Shown: positions 27,100 to 36,269, counted from the first letter of the stretch. The stretch: DNA of 64,000 nucleotides from an uncultured Myroides sp. (GCA_913777665.1 CAJYTF010000022.1:16048-80047); one strand, 5' to 3'. Notes: generated by a model from the sequence alone, not told the origin. Made by a program: numbers and translations.

Positions 27100-27336
27100 A
27101 TGAAAAAATTAGCATTATCATTAGTATTAGTAGCTTCAGTTGCATTCGTATCTTGTAAAGATACAGCTAAAGAAACTACAACTGAAGAAACTACAGTTGA
27201 AACTACAACTACAGAAGCTCCAGTTGTTGAAGAGGCTCCAGTTGTTGAAGAAACTACTACTACAACAGAAACTACTACTGAAGCTGCTCCAGCTACAGAA
27301 GCTGCTCCAGCTACAGAGGCTGCTCCAGCTAAGTAA
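27100..27336 (+). CDS. Thr/Glu/Ala/Val-rich repetitive lipoprotein
   Basis: 78 residues. The signal peptide has lipobox AFVSC (Cys19), and the mature part is low complexity: clusters of ETTTE, two copies of APVVEE, then three of AAPATE/K. At DNA level there are two 18-bp repeat families. The mature protein is acidic and probably unstructured, tethered to a membrane. It has the best-formed promoter in the window and a strong terminator, suggesting high expression as a single gene. The function is unknown. The overlapping ORF at 27140 is a shadow of the repeats. Confidence 0.75.
   Translation: MKKLALSLVLVASVAFVSCKDTAKETTTEETTVETTTTEAPVVEEAPVVEETTTTTETTTEAAPATEAAPATEAAPAK
27217..27333 (+). repeat. 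18-bp tandem repeats inside the lipoprotein gene
   Basis: GCTCCAGTTGTTGAAGAR occurs twice (27217-27252). GCTGCTCCAGCTACAGAR occurs twice plus a partial third copy (27283-27333). All are in frame. Confidence 0.85.
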
Positions 27337-27362
27337 TTTCTAGTTAAGATAGAAAACTAATT

Positions 27363-27387
27363 AAGCCTTGCATTGCAAGGCTTTTTT
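27363..27387 (+). terminator. Terminator of the Thr-rich lipoprotein gene
   Basis: AAGCCTTGCATTGCAAGGCTT hairpin followed by a T-run. Confidence 0.9.
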
Positions 27388-27537
27388 GTTGGATTAAATT
27401 CTGATTATAAAACCTGTCGGAAATTTATCTTTTTGATTCTTCGCTCCATTTCAATTCGTTCTGAATAACAGAAAAAAAACAATTATAAAGATTATGGAAA
27501 TTAAGGTTTTAAAATCAAGCATTAAATAAATTCAAAT

Positions 27538-27571
27538 AAAAAAGGATGCTTCAATTGAAACATCCTTTTTT
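27538..27571. terminator. Terminator after the SecB-like hypothetical gene
   Basis: AAAAGGATG / CATCCTTTT stem with a 12-nt loop, T-run in both directions. It lies directly past the minus-strand gene end. The stretch 27388-27537 shows no convincing gene. Confidence 0.75.
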
Positions 27572-27572
27572 A

Positions 27573-28016
27573 TTAGTTAACCGTTGTTGGGTTTAACGGT
27601 ATTGCCAAATCTTGCTTAATAAACTCGCCACCAATCATTGGAATAAACAAGCGGTTGTATTTATGACCTTCTGTTTTAGTATGTAATACACCACGTGTTG
27701 TATTCATTGTAAACATTGCCAATTCTTGTAACAAGCCTTTAGGTAAAATTAATTGCTCGCCTTTAACGAAGAATTCCCATCCTGCAGGTTCAAATTCAAA
27801 TTCACAAGAAACAGCTACATCAATAACTTCAACTTTGTCTAATAAAAACTTGAATTTAGCAATAGTTTTTACAAACTTTTTGTCATTGTTAACGCCAAAC
27901 TGAAAATCAAAATTTAAATCTAAAGTTCCGTTTTCTGTGTCAACTTCATTTAATTTAAATTCTTCTGTTGTAATATTAATTAATCTGAAATTAATATTTA
28001 CCGGTTGTTCACTCAT
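27573..28016 (-). CDS. Conserved hypothetical protein, possibly SecB-like
   Basis: 147 residues, acidic, no signal peptide. The order of beta-strands and the C-terminal pattern (LPKGLLQELAMFTMNTTRGVL then FIPMIGGEF) loosely resemble the SecB chaperone fold, where strands lead to a helix and a final surface loop. That is a structural impression, not a motif match. It follows the GH3-type gene on the same strand after 16 nt, so they may be co-transcribed. The function is unknown. Confidence 0.6.
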   Translation of the reverse strand: MSEQPVNINFRLINITTEEFKLNEVDTENGTLDLNFDFQFGVNNDKKFVKTIAKFKFLLDKVEVIDVAVSCEFEFEPAGWEFFVKGEQLILPKGLLQELAMFTMNTTRGVLHTKTEGHKYNRLFIPMIGGEFIKQDLAIPLNPTTVN

Positions 28017-28032
28017 AATATTTATTTGATAT

Positions 28033-29547
28033 TTAATTATTCAATTCTTTTAATTGTTCCAGATAACATCGATCGTTTGATAATCGTGGAATTTTATTTT
28101 GTCCGCCCAATTTATCTTTTTTGCTTAACCATAAATGAAAAAGATCCGGCTGTGCCACATTTAAAACCAATTCATTCAAGGTCATGCTGTTGTAACGTTT
28201 GGCTTCGTAATCTGAATTTATTCCTTGTATGTTTTCATCGAGCCTTTTTGTAAAAGCCTTTAAATCATCGGGATTCTTTTTAAATTCAATCATCCATTCG
28301 TGTGCCCCTTTTTCTTTATCCTTCATAAAAACAGGTGCTACTGTATATTCAACAATATCTACATTAAACTCTTTTGCCGTTTTTGCTATGGCGGTGTCGG
28401 TATTTTCGATCATTAATTCTTCGCCAAAAACATTAATATAATGCTTTGTTCTGCCCGTAATTTTAATTCGATACGGACTTAACGATGTAAAACGAACGGT
28501 ATCGCCAATTAAATAACGCCATAATCCTGAATTTGTGGTTATTACTACGGCGTAACTTTTATTGATTTCTACACCCGCTAAAGATACTGTTTTTTGGTTA
28601 GATGTACCAAAAGTATCCATCGGAATAAATTCATAAAAAATTCCATAATCTAACATTAGCAGCATATCGTCGGCATTATTTCGATCCTGAATGGCAAAAA
28701 ATCCCTCGGAAGCGTTGTAATTTTCGTAAAAACGGAACGAATCTTTAGGAAACATTTTTTTGTACTGATCGCGATACGGCTCAAAACTAATTCCGCCGTG
28801 AAAATAAACTTCGGCATTTGGCCAAAGTTCCAATAAATTGTTCTTTCCGGTATCTTGTAAAACATTATTCAGCAAAACCATTAACCACGAAGGAACGCCA
28901 AGCAAACTGGTAACATTTTCGTTTTTGGTTTCTTTAACAATGGCTTTCATTTTCTCTGTCCACTCATTCATTAAAGATGTTTTATGACTTGGGGTTGATC
29001 CCAATTCTGCCCACAACGGTAAATTATCAATCAATATGGCAGACAAATCGCCAAAAACCGTGTTGTTATCCTCGTACAACTGCTTGCTTCCGCCTAAACG
29101 TAAACTTTTTCCTGTGAAAAGTTGAGATTCCTCGTTATTATTCAAATACAAACACAGCATATCTTTACCGGCTTTGTAATGACAATTCTCTAAAGCATCG
29201 GAACTTACCGGAATAAACTTACTTTTAGCATTGGTTGTACCGCTCGATTTTGCAAAAAACCTAATTGGTTCTGGCCAGTAAATGTTTGCTTCGCCTTTGC
29301 GGCTACGTTCAATTAAAGGCTCTACATCTTCGTAGGCTGCAACCGGAACGCGGTCTGCAAACTGTTCGTAGGTTAAAACAGATGAAAAATCGTACTTCTT
29401 CCCTATTTCGGTATGCTTTGCCCGCTGAATTAAATTCAACAGCAATTCGTTTTGTACTTCGTGCGGATATTTCATAAACAATTCAATTTGATGAATACGT
29501 TTTTTTAAAATCCACGAAACAATAGAGTTAATAATAGATAATGCCAT
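28033..29547 (-). CDS. GH3-type acyl-adenylate/amide-forming enzyme
   Basis: 504 residues with the architecture of the plant GH3 (JAR1-like) family, which adenylates a carboxylic acid and transfers it to an amino acid. Motifs are the ATP-binding FFAKSSGTTNAKSKFIPV (near residue 105), YFHGGISFEPYR and ENYNASEGFFAIQD (near 290), and YLIGDTVRFTSLSP followed by KITGRTKHYINVFGE. Bacterial members are common in Bacteroidota; their substrates are mostly unknown. No auxin-related role is implied. It probably heads a two-gene unit with the downstream hypothetical. Confidence 0.88.
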   Translation of the reverse strand: MALSIINSIVSWILKKRIHQIELFMKYPHEVQNELLLNLIQRAKHTEIGKKYDFSSVLTYEQFADRVPVAAYEDVEPLIERSRKGEANIYWPEPIRFFAKSSGTTNAKSKFIPVSSDALENCHYKAGKDMLCLYLNNNEESQLFTGKSLRLGGSKQLYEDNNTVFGDLSAILIDNLPLWAELGSTPSHKTSLMNEWTEKMKAIVKETKNENVTSLLGVPSWLMVLLNNVLQDTGKNNLLELWPNAEVYFHGGISFEPYRDQYKKMFPKDSFRFYENYNASEGFFAIQDRNNADDMLLMLDYGIFYEFIPMDTFGTSNQKTVSLAGVEINKSYAVVITTNSGLWRYLIGDTVRFTSLSPYRIKITGRTKHYINVFGEELMIENTDTAIAKTAKEFNVDIVEYTVAPVFMKDKEKGAHEWMIEFKKNPDDLKAFTKRLDENIQGINSDYEAKRYNSMTLNELVLNVAQPDLFHLWLSKKDKLGGQNKIPRLSNDRCYLEQLKELNN

Positions 29548-29627
29548 GTGCTTTTAATTGTGCTAAAATGCAAAATATGGTTATTACTTTGTACTTTTAC
29601 AATTCATTCAAAAATAAAAAAAATCTA

Positions 29628-30425
29628 ATGCAATACGAAGGAGTTTTAAATAAAATGCACAGCGAATTTTTAAATCCTATACAATATTATCTGGTTTTTG
29701 AACAGGCGTTTATTAATATGAATCAAGTTATTAACAAACAGATTGAAATTCAGCATATTGGTTACCAATGTTTAAATTGCACAAAAGAGAAAAAAATATT
29801 TAGACAAGGTTTTTGTTATGATTGTTTTATGAAAAGCGCTGCTGCTGGCGATTGGATTATGCGTCCGGAATTAAGCACGGCACATTTAGGAATTGAAGAT
29901 CGTGATTTAGTGTATGAACAAAAAGTTCAATTACAACCACATATTGCTTATTTGGCTGTTGCGAGTGATTTAAAAATTGGAGTTACCCGAAAAACACAGG
30001 TGCCAACAAGATGGATTGATCAAGGAGCGTCGTTTGCGATTCCTGTAACCGAGGTTCCCAACAGATATTTGGCAGGAATTACCGAAGTTGCATTAAAAAG
30101 CCATTATACCGATAAAACCAATTGGCGAAAAATGTTATTAAATCAAATTTTAACTGTTGATTTGAATGAGGCTGTTAAAAATATTGAGCAGTTTTTACCT
30201 GCCGAAATTATTCCGTATTATAAAGAAACCAATCACGAAATTTATGAATTGAATTATCCGGTTGAAAGATATCTTACAAGCTGCAACAGTTTAAATTTAG
30301 ATAAAACTCCGAATTATTCAGGAAAATTGATCGGTATTAAAGGTCAATACCTTCTTTTTGAAGACGGAACGGTTTTTAATGTTAGAAGCTACGAAGGTTA
30401 TAAAGTAAATGTGAGTGTTTTGTAA
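29628..30425 (+). CDS. DUF2797 zinc-binding protein
   Basis: About 265 residues from the ATG at 29628 (MQYEGVLNKMHSEF). The ORF track begins at 29541, but those extra residues overlap the divergent GH3-type gene and look non-coding. A Cys4 site is clear: CLNC then CYDC, separated by about 14 residues, presumably binding zinc. Motifs HIAYLAVASDLKIGVTR and RWIDQGA are typical of DUF2797, which is sometimes likened to GIY-YIG-type folds. The function is unknown. Confidence 0.85.
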   Translation: MQYEGVLNKMHSEFLNPIQYYLVFEQAFINMNQVINKQIEIQHIGYQCLNCTKEKKIFRQGFCYDCFMKSAAAGDWIMRPELSTAHLGIEDRDLVYEQKVQLQPHIAYLAVASDLKIGVTRKTQVPTRWIDQGASFAIPVTEVPNRYLAGITEVALKSHYTDKTNWRKMLLNQILTVDLNEAVKNIEQFLPAEIIPYYKETNHEIYELNYPVERYLTSCNSLNLDKTPNYSGKLIGIKGQYLLFEDGTVFNVRSYEGYKVNVSVL

Positions 30426-30453
30426 TTGTATTTTTTTTAAGTGTCACAAAGCA

Positions 30454-32826
30454 CTACTTACTTTTTCTCGCAAAATAATTACTCATAACTGTTACAAAAC
30501 TTATAATAGTTGCTGTACTTACAGGCATTATAATCGCAGCGACCAATGGCGATAAATTGTTTGATAGTGCAAAGCTTAAACCTACAATATTATAGGTAAT
30601 TGCCAAGCAATAACTCATTTTAATGGTTTTCATGGCATTTTTTGCAAAATTTAAAAAGTAAGGTAGTTTAGTAAAAACCGATGCATCGATAATAGCATCG
30701 CTGGCTGGAGTGAAAACATTTACGTTTTCTGAAATCGATATTCCAATATCGCTTTGAGCCAACGCACCGGCGTCGTTCAAACCATCGCCAATCATTAGTA
30801 CATTATGGTTTGTAAGCTGTAAATTTTTAATAAAATTGAGTTTATCATCAGGTTTTTGGTTAAAAATTAATCGAGTATTTTCAGGAACCAACCGTTCCAA
30901 CATACGTTGTTCGCCATTGTTATCGCCCGAAAGCACATATAATTTGTAATTTCTGTTTTTCAGCGTATCAAACAATTCCTTGATTCCTTCGCGGTATTCG
31001 TTTTCGAACACATAAAAACCTTTGACTTTATTATTTATGCTAATATAAACTTTGGTTTGATTGATTTCTGAAGCATCGTTTACTCCTACCCAACTTGCCG
31101 AACCAATTTTCAGCGTTTGATCCTTAAAAAATCCTTCGATACCTTTTCCGGCAACTTCCTGATAATTCAAAGGTTTTTCGATCGATGTTTCTGGTAGAAT
31201 CAAATACAATCGTCGACTTAACGGATGATTTGATCCACGCACGATGTTTTTCAAAGCCGTTAAATCATCTTTTGAAAGCGGATCGCCCACGTATTTAATC
31301 TGCTGATTGGTGTTTGATGTCAACGTACCTGTTTTATCAAAAACAACTGTATCAACTTTAGAAAGCTGTTCAATTACAGCGGTATTCTTCAAATAAAGCT
31401 TTCGTTTCCCCATTAATCGAATCACATTTCCCCAAGTATAAGGTGCGGTTAATGCCAATGCACACGGACATGCAACGATTAAAACGGCGGTTAAAACATT
31501 AAATGCATCGTTAAAACTTGTAAAACTCCACCCAGTAAAACCAATAATGGCAATAGTTAGCAAAGCCGGCGTAAAAATATGGCTGGCTTTATCGGTAATA
31601 GTCTGTATTTTTTGAGAAACTTTTTTCTGAAAAACTTCGTTACTCCACAACTGCGTCAGGTAACTTTGCGAAACCGTATTTATGGCTTCAACAGTCACGG
31701 CGTTACCTACCTGCTTTCCGCCCGCATAAATTTTATCGCCCGATTTTTTCTCAACCGGAACAGCCTCGCCCGTCACAAAACTATAATCGATAAAAGCAGT
31801 ATCAGATAGCAGAATGGCATCAACAGGAATTAATTCTTCGTTACGAATTAACAATTGATTTCCTTTTTCGATCTCATAAACCTGAATGGGAACTTCTTTC
31901 TGTTGATCTATTTTAGTTACTGCAATTGGGAAATACGATTTATAATCTCGTTCAAACGATAAAAAATTATAAGTTGTTTGTTGGATCAATTTACCCGAAA
32001 GCATAAAAAAGACCAATCCGCACATACTGTCTAAAAATCCGGCGCCGTCCTGAAAAAAGATATCAACCAAACTGCGCACAAACATGACGATTATTCCCAA
32101 TGCCATAGGAATATCAATATTATATGCCTTGGTTTTTATACTGTGATAAGCCGATTTATAATAAGGCGTTGCCGAATAAAGAAAAACGGGCAATGCCAAA
32201 AGTATGTTGAAATATCTGAAAAAATCACGGTATTGGTGCATCCAAACATCTTCAACATTAAAATATTCGGGAAATGAAAGCAGCATAATGTTTCCGAAAC
32301 CAAAAAAAGCCACGCCAATTTTATACAGCAAACTACGATCTATTAGCTTTGGCTTTGCATCGTACTGTTCCAAACTAATGTAAGGTTCGTAACCGATTGA
32401 TGCCAAAAGCAATACCAGATTTTTTAAAGAGATATTTTCGCTATTGTAAGTAATACTCACTTTTTTTTGCGAAAAAACTACCTGTGAATGAGTTACGGCT
32501 GCGTTTAAAGTATTCAGGTTTTCTAAAATCCAGATACACGAACTGCAATGAACATGCGGAATGTACAAACGGACAATCTGAGTGGATCCTTCTTTAAAAT
32601 CGAGCAGTTTGTCGGCAATATCTGCGTTTTCCAGATAATTATATTTAGAAGCAACATCTTTTGGAGCTGCTCCCGGATTTTTTTCAAAATCGTAATAAGT
32701 GCCTAAACCGTTTTCCGAAAATAAATCGTAAACCGTTTGGCAGCCTTTACAGCAGAAATCCTTATCATTAAAAACAATCACCTCATTTTCAACAATATCA
32801 TTTCCGCAATGATAACAATTCAACAT
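30454..32826 (-). CDS. CcoI/FixI-like copper-translocating P-type ATPase
   Basis: Heavy-metal P1B ATPase that moves copper for cytochrome cbb3 oxidase assembly. The N-terminus has a Cys-rich domain (CYHCGNDI and CCKGC) typical of CcoI. Then come an HMA domain with HCSSC (near residue 95), membrane helices, the CPC motif in CPCALALTAP (near 455), phosphorylation site DKTGT (near 495), the HP motif GSNHPLSR and GDGLNDAGAL. 790 residues is the normal CcoI length. No ccoS, ccoN, ccoO or ccoP gene follows; the next gene is DUF2797 on the other strand. It is divergent from a Crp/Fnr regulator. Confidence 0.9.
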   Translation of the reverse strand: MLNCYHCGNDIVENEVIVFNDKDFCCKGCQTVYDLFSENGLGTYYDFEKNPGAAPKDVASKYNYLENADIADKLLDFKEGSTQIVRLYIPHVHCSSCIWILENLNTLNAAVTHSQVVFSQKKVSITYNSENISLKNLVLLLASIGYEPYISLEQYDAKPKLIDRSLLYKIGVAFFGFGNIMLLSFPEYFNVEDVWMHQYRDFFRYFNILLALPVFLYSATPYYKSAYHSIKTKAYNIDIPMALGIIVMFVRSLVDIFFQDGAGFLDSMCGLVFFMLSGKLIQQTTYNFLSFERDYKSYFPIAVTKIDQQKEVPIQVYEIEKGNQLLIRNEELIPVDAILLSDTAFIDYSFVTGEAVPVEKKSGDKIYAGGKQVGNAVTVEAINTVSQSYLTQLWSNEVFQKKVSQKIQTITDKASHIFTPALLTIAIIGFTGWSFTSFNDAFNVLTAVLIVACPCALALTAPYTWGNVIRLMGKRKLYLKNTAVIEQLSKVDTVVFDKTGTLTSNTNQQIKYVGDPLSKDDLTALKNIVRGSNHPLSRRLYLILPETSIEKPLNYQEVAGKGIEGFFKDQTLKIGSASWVGVNDASEINQTKVYISINNKVKGFYVFENEYREGIKELFDTLKNRNYKLYVLSGDNNGEQRMLERLVPENTRLIFNQKPDDKLNFIKNLQLTNHNVLMIGDGLNDAGALAQSDIGISISENVNVFTPASDAIIDASVFTKLPYFLNFAKNAMKTIKMSYCLAITYNIVGLSFALSNNLSPLVAAIIMPVSTATIISFVTVMSNYFARKSK

Positions 32827-32879
32827 TTCTTTTTGCTTTATACCTTGTACAAAATTCAGAAGGTCTATCTTTAAAAAAA

Positions 32880-32893
32880 ATGATAATTGTCAT
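32880..32893. promoter_or_regulatory. Candidate Crp/Fnr-type operator
   Basis: ATGATAATTGTCAT is a near-perfect palindrome (TGA-N6-TCA core, 12 of 14 positions symmetric) in the 97-nt gap between ccoI and the Crp/Fnr gene. It resembles FNR/CRP-class operators and could serve autoregulation or control of ccoI. The inference rests on symmetry and position. Confidence 0.45.
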
Positions 32894-32901
32894 AATAATC
32901 G

Positions 32902-32909
32902 TATATTTG
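32902..32909 (+). promoter_or_regulatory. Putative -7 promoter element of the Crp/Fnr gene
   Basis: TATATTTG matches TAnnTTTG, 14 nt before the ATG and just downstream of the palindrome, which would overlap the -33 region. Confidence 0.45.
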
Positions 32910-32923
32910 CAAAAACTAATTTA

Positions 32924-33604
32924 ATGGGCAAGTGTGAGCAGTGCATCGTTAGAGAATTGAGTTCGTTAAAGGCTTTGTCTAAAGACGAACTGATTCATTT
33001 AGCGAAGTGTAAAGACAGTTTTCTTATAAAAAAAGGCGACGTTATTTTTAGCGAAGGCGATGTAATGAATGGCGTTTACTGCATTAAACAAGGCACATGC
33101 AAATTGGTTAAAATGAATTCTAGCGGAAAAGATACTATTCTAAAACTGATTACCAAAGGCGATTTGTTAGGTCAAACATCGATCTTAACCGAAGGAAAAG
33201 CTACTTTAAGCGCCGTTGCTGTGGAAGATATGCAGGTTTGTTTTATTCCGAAAAACGAAGTATTAGGCTTTATTGGCAACAACAAAAATTTTTCGTTTGA
33301 AGTTACAAAAGATGTTTGCCAAAACCTTAATTACGCAACCGATTTTGCCATAAACCATACGCACAAAACCGTAAAAGAACGTTTAGCACAAGCTTTGCTC
33401 GATATTTTAGATTCTGCCGGAACTGATGCTGAAGGTTTTTTAAGTTTACAATTAAGCAGAGAAGAAATTGCAAGTATGGTTGGAACTGCTACCGAAAGTT
33501 GCATAAGACTGCTTGCCGAATTAAAAAAAGCTGGAATTATAGATTTAAAAGCAAAAAGAATAAAAATTTTAAAGCTGAACGAATTAAAAAGTTTAGCACA
33601 ATAA
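32924..33604 (+). CDS. Crp/Fnr family transcriptional regulator
   Basis: 226 residues: a cyclic-nucleotide-binding-like sensor domain (residues 20-140), a dimer helix, and a C-terminal winged helix-turn-helix with LSREEIASMVGTATESCIRLL. The N-terminus has CEQC (Cys4, Cys7) and further cysteines, so an Fe-S or redox role is possible. The recognition helix has E and R at the CRP/FNR positions but Ile rather than Ser at the FNR-specific one, which favours a TGA..TCA-like site. A matching palindrome lies upstream. Its divergent neighbour is a cbb3-type copper ATPase, consistent with low-oxygen control. Confidence 0.88.
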   Translation: MGKCEQCIVRELSSLKALSKDELIHLAKCKDSFLIKKGDVIFSEGDVMNGVYCIKQGTCKLVKMNSSGKDTILKLITKGDLLGQTSILTEGKATLSAVAVEDMQVCFIPKNEVLGFIGNNKNFSFEVTKDVCQNLNYATDFAINHTHKTVKERLAQALLDILDSAGTDAEGFLSLQLSREEIASMVGTATESCIRLLAELKKAGIIDLKAKRIKILKLNELKSLAQ

Positions 33605-33652
33605 TTTTATAAAGCCTTTTAAAGTAAATGCTAATTTGTGTATTTTCGCATT

Positions 33653-34666
33653 ATGATGAATACAAACGATACAGCATTTTTAACCGATTTTTTAAAAACG
33701 CCCAAACAAATAACAATTGTTCCGCACCGCAACCCCGATGGTGATGCATTAGGTTCGTGTTTAGGTCTTTACCACGTTTTAATACAGCTTAACCATACCG
33801 TAAAAGTAATTTCACCTAACGAATTTCCTGAATTTATTTCTTGGCTTCCGGCTTCTGAAGAAGTTTTGGTTTTCGAAAAAAACTTCGATGCCTGCAAAAC
33901 TTTTTTACAAGGAAGTGATTTGGTTTTTACGTTAGATTTTAATGCGTTGCACCGTGCAGGCGATCAAATGGGATCGTATTTAGAGAAACTGCGCAAACCG
34001 TTTGTAATGATCGATCATCACCAAATGCCCGATGCGTATGCAAAAATCACGGTTTCCAATACTTCTTTCGGATCAACCTGCGAATTATTGTATCGTTTCC
34101 TAGAAGAATTAAACCTTAAGCAATATATCAACAGAGATGCAGCAACCTGTATTTACACAGGTATTGTAACCGATTCTGGTTCATTTAAATTCGTAAAAAC
34201 AACCGGCGATACACACCGTGTAGTTGCAGACTTGATCGATTTAGGGGTTGATAATCCAAAAGTACATAATTCACTTTTCAGCACGGCATCGTTCAATCAG
34301 TTGCAATTATTAGGCAGAGCGCTACAGCATTTAAAGGTAATGCCCGAAAAAAGCACGGCATATACGTTTCTTTCTCAAGACGATTTAAACGAATTCGATT
34401 ATCAAAAAGGCGATACCGAAGGAATTGTAAATTACGGATTATCTTTAAAAGGAATTAATCTGGCGGCAATATTCATCGAAAATAAAGAAGAAGGAATGAT
34501 TAAGATTTCTTTTAGATCTGAAGGAGATTTTGATGTAAACGAATTTGCACGCAGCTATTTCAATGGCGGCGGACATATTAATGCAGCTGGAGGAAAATCG
34601 TTCGATACCTTGGAACAAACCGTTCTAAACTTTGAGACTATTTTAAACAATATCAACAAACAGTAA
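33653..34666 (+). CDS. DHH-family phosphoesterase (NrnA-like)
   Basis: Bifunctional oligoribonuclease/PAP phosphatase-type enzyme that degrades nanoRNAs, pAp or cyclic-dinucleotide products. The DHH motifs are VPHRNPDGDALGS (near residue 25), DFNALHRAG, the DHH itself in MIDHHQMPD and TGIVTDSGSF. The DHHA1 domain ends with FNGGGHINAAGGKS. The ORF track starts at GTG 33638; the ATG ATG pair at 33653-33658 gives the usual start. It is followed 1 nt later by gldI, so they are co-transcribed. Confidence 0.9.
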   Translation: MMNTNDTAFLTDFLKTPKQITIVPHRNPDGDALGSCLGLYHVLIQLNHTVKVISPNEFPEFISWLPASEEVLVFEKNFDACKTFLQGSDLVFTLDFNALHRAGDQMGSYLEKLRKPFVMIDHHQMPDAYAKITVSNTSFGSTCELLYRFLEELNLKQYINRDAATCIYTGIVTDSGSFKFVKTTGDTHRVVADLIDLGVDNPKVHNSLFSTASFNQLQLLGRALQHLKVMPEKSTAYTFLSQDDLNEFDYQKGDTEGIVNYGLSLKGINLAAIFIENKEEGMIKISFRSEGDFDVNEFARSYFNGGGHINAAGGKSFDTLEQTVLNFETILNNINKQ

Positions 34667-34667
34667 T

Positions 34668-35204
34668 ATGAAAAAAATAATTGCATGTTTTGCCCTAACC
34701 GGCTTATTGTTTGCCTGTAAACAGCCCGAGCCTCGCAAACCGGTGAGTTACAGTTCAGGTACTTTTATTAAGGAATCTGTTCAGCGAAACAAGAATATTG
34801 TTCAAGACGAAGAAAAACTGATCCAAAACGTCATTAAAAAAGATTCGGCGCATCATTATTACCAATCTACTTTAGGATTTTGGTACAAGTACGATGTTGC
34901 TGTTACAACCGATAGTTTACTGCCTAAAAAAGGCGATATCGTTAAACTGGATTTTGAAATTTACGACATCAACAGCAATTTAATTTATACAAAAGCCGAA
35001 ACAACCCCAAAAGTTTACGCTGTAGACAAGCAGGAAATTATGGTTGGTTTGCGCCACGCCGTAAAATTAATGCACAAAGGCGAAACCGTTTCGTTTATAT
35101 TTCCATCGCACATGGCTTATGGTTATTTGGGCGATAAAGAAAAAATTGGAACCAACGTTCCGCTCATCTGTAAAGTAACCCTTAACGATATTAAACCAGA
35201 ATAA
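34668..35204 (+). CDS. gldI: GldI-like gliding-motility FKBP-type lipoprotein
   Basis: 178-residue lipoprotein (LLFACKQ, Cys17) with one FKBP-type peptidyl-prolyl isomerase domain (about residues 80-178). In Flavobacterium johnsoniae, GldI is a lipoprotein required for gliding and associated type IX secretion. The FKBP core is diverged: DIYDINSNLIYTK replaces the usual FD.S, while HMAYGYLG and VPLICKVTLNDI remain. It is followed by two further PPIase genes at 3 and 10 nt. Apart from this and the PorV2-like gene, no other gld or T9SS core genes are in the window. Confidence 0.85.
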   Translation: MKKIIACFALTGLLFACKQPEPRKPVSYSSGTFIKESVQRNKNIVQDEEKLIQNVIKKDSAHHYYQSTLGFWYKYDVAVTTDSLLPKKGDIVKLDFEIYDINSNLIYTKAETTPKVYAVDKQEIMVGLRHAVKLMHKGETVSFIFPSHMAYGYLGDKEKIGTNVPLICKVTLNDIKPE

Positions 35205-35207
35205 AAA

Positions 35208-36269
35208 ATGAAAAAACTATTATTTGCTTTTGCGTTAATTAGTGCGCAGGCTTTTGCACAAACCAAGTTAGCTGACGGTATGTATGCAAACTTTGTTACC
35301 AAAAAAGGTACCATTACCACTCAATTATATTACAATGAAACGCCGTTAACCGTAGCAAATTTTGTTGCTTTGGCAGAAGGAACACATCCGCAGGTTAAAT
35401 CAGAATACAAAGGAAAACCTTTTTATAACGGCTTGAAATTTCACCGCGTTATTGCCAATTTTATGATTCAGGGAGGCGATCCAAAAGGCGATGGTTCTGG
35501 TGAACCAGGTTACTTATTTGCAGATGAAATTGTTCCCACATTGAAACACGATGGTCCCGGAGTTTTATCTATGGCAAATCGTGGACCTATAACAAACGGA
35601 TCTCAATTTTTTATTACACACGTTGCTACGCCTCATTTAGACGGTCGCCATACTGTTTTTGGAAAAGTTGTTGACGGACAAAAAATTGTGGATGCTATTG
35701 AACAAAACGATGTTATTGAAAAAGTAGAAATCGTTCGTGTTGGAAAGGATGCAAAAAAATTCAATGCAGCAAAAACATTTACATCTGTTCAGGAAAAATT
35801 AAAGAAAGAAGAAGAACTTAAAAAGAAACAGGCAGAAGCTTTAAAAATCGAATCAAAAAAAATGTTCGATGATTATCTTGCAAAAGCAACGGCATATCCA
35901 TCGGGAATTAAAATGTATGTTGTTGAAAAAGGTGCAGGTATCAAACCAACCGAAGGCGAAAACATTCATTTTGATTACGCAGGATATTTAGCAGACGGAA
36001 CTTTGTTTGATACAGGTATTGAAGCTTTGGCAGAAAAACACGGAATTTTAAATCCACAAAGAAAAAATGCTAACGCATACCAACCATTAGATTACACTTT
36101 TGGAAATAAAGGTGGATTTATCGAAGGAATGACAGAAGGCTTATTACAATTGAACAAAGGAGATAAAGCATATATCTTTATTCCATCCAATTTAGGATAT
36201 GGCGAGCGCGCTATGGGACCAATTCCGGCAAATTCAAACTTAGTTTTTTACGTAGACATCAAACCTTAA
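35208..36269 (+). CDS. Cyclophilin-FKBP fusion peptidyl-prolyl isomerase, secreted
   Basis: 353 residues with a signal peptide ending in FAQTKL. A cyclophilin domain (about 25-185) has [15 protein letters not shown] and [17 protein letters not shown]. The usual drug-binding Trp (W121 in human CypA) is His here (TPHLDG), predicting poor cyclosporin binding. A linker rich in Lys and Glu leads to an FKBP domain (about 235-353) with [13 protein letters not shown] and [12 protein letters not shown]. The FKBP Trp59 position is Met. A 25-residue insertion follows FDTG. Such cyclophilin-FKBP fusions are known as dual-family immunophilins in Bacteroidota. It probably folds exported proteins. Confidence 0.88.
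   Translation: MKKLLFAFALISAQAFAQTKLADGMYANFVTKKGTITTQLYYNETPLTVANFVALAEGTHPQVKSEYKGKPFYNGLKFHRVIANFMIQGGDPKGDGSGEPGYLFADEIVPTLKHDGPGVLSMANRGPITNGSQFFITHVATPHLDGRHTVFGKVVDGQKIVDAIEQNDVIEKVEIVRVGKDAKKFNAAKTFTSVQEKLKKEEELKKKQAEALKIESKKMFDDYLAKATAYPSGIKMYVVEKGAGIKPTEGENIHFDYAGYLADGTLFDTGIEALAEKHGILNPQRKNANAYQPLDYTFGNKGGFIEGMTEGLLQLNKGDKAYIFIPSNLGYGERAMGPIPANSNLVFYVDIKP

Noticed and set aside
27140-27343. 67-residue Leu/Lys-rich ORF
   Set aside because: Frame-shifted shadow of the repetitive lipoprotein gene, without its own signals.
27388-27537. Possible small ORF (11 codons, ATG 27494) in the gap after the lipoprotein
   Set aside because: Too short, no promoter or homology; the gap is treated as non-coding.
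28229-28441. 70-residue plus-strand ORF within the GH3-type gene
   Set aside because: Shadow of the minus-strand acyl-adenylase; no independent evidence.
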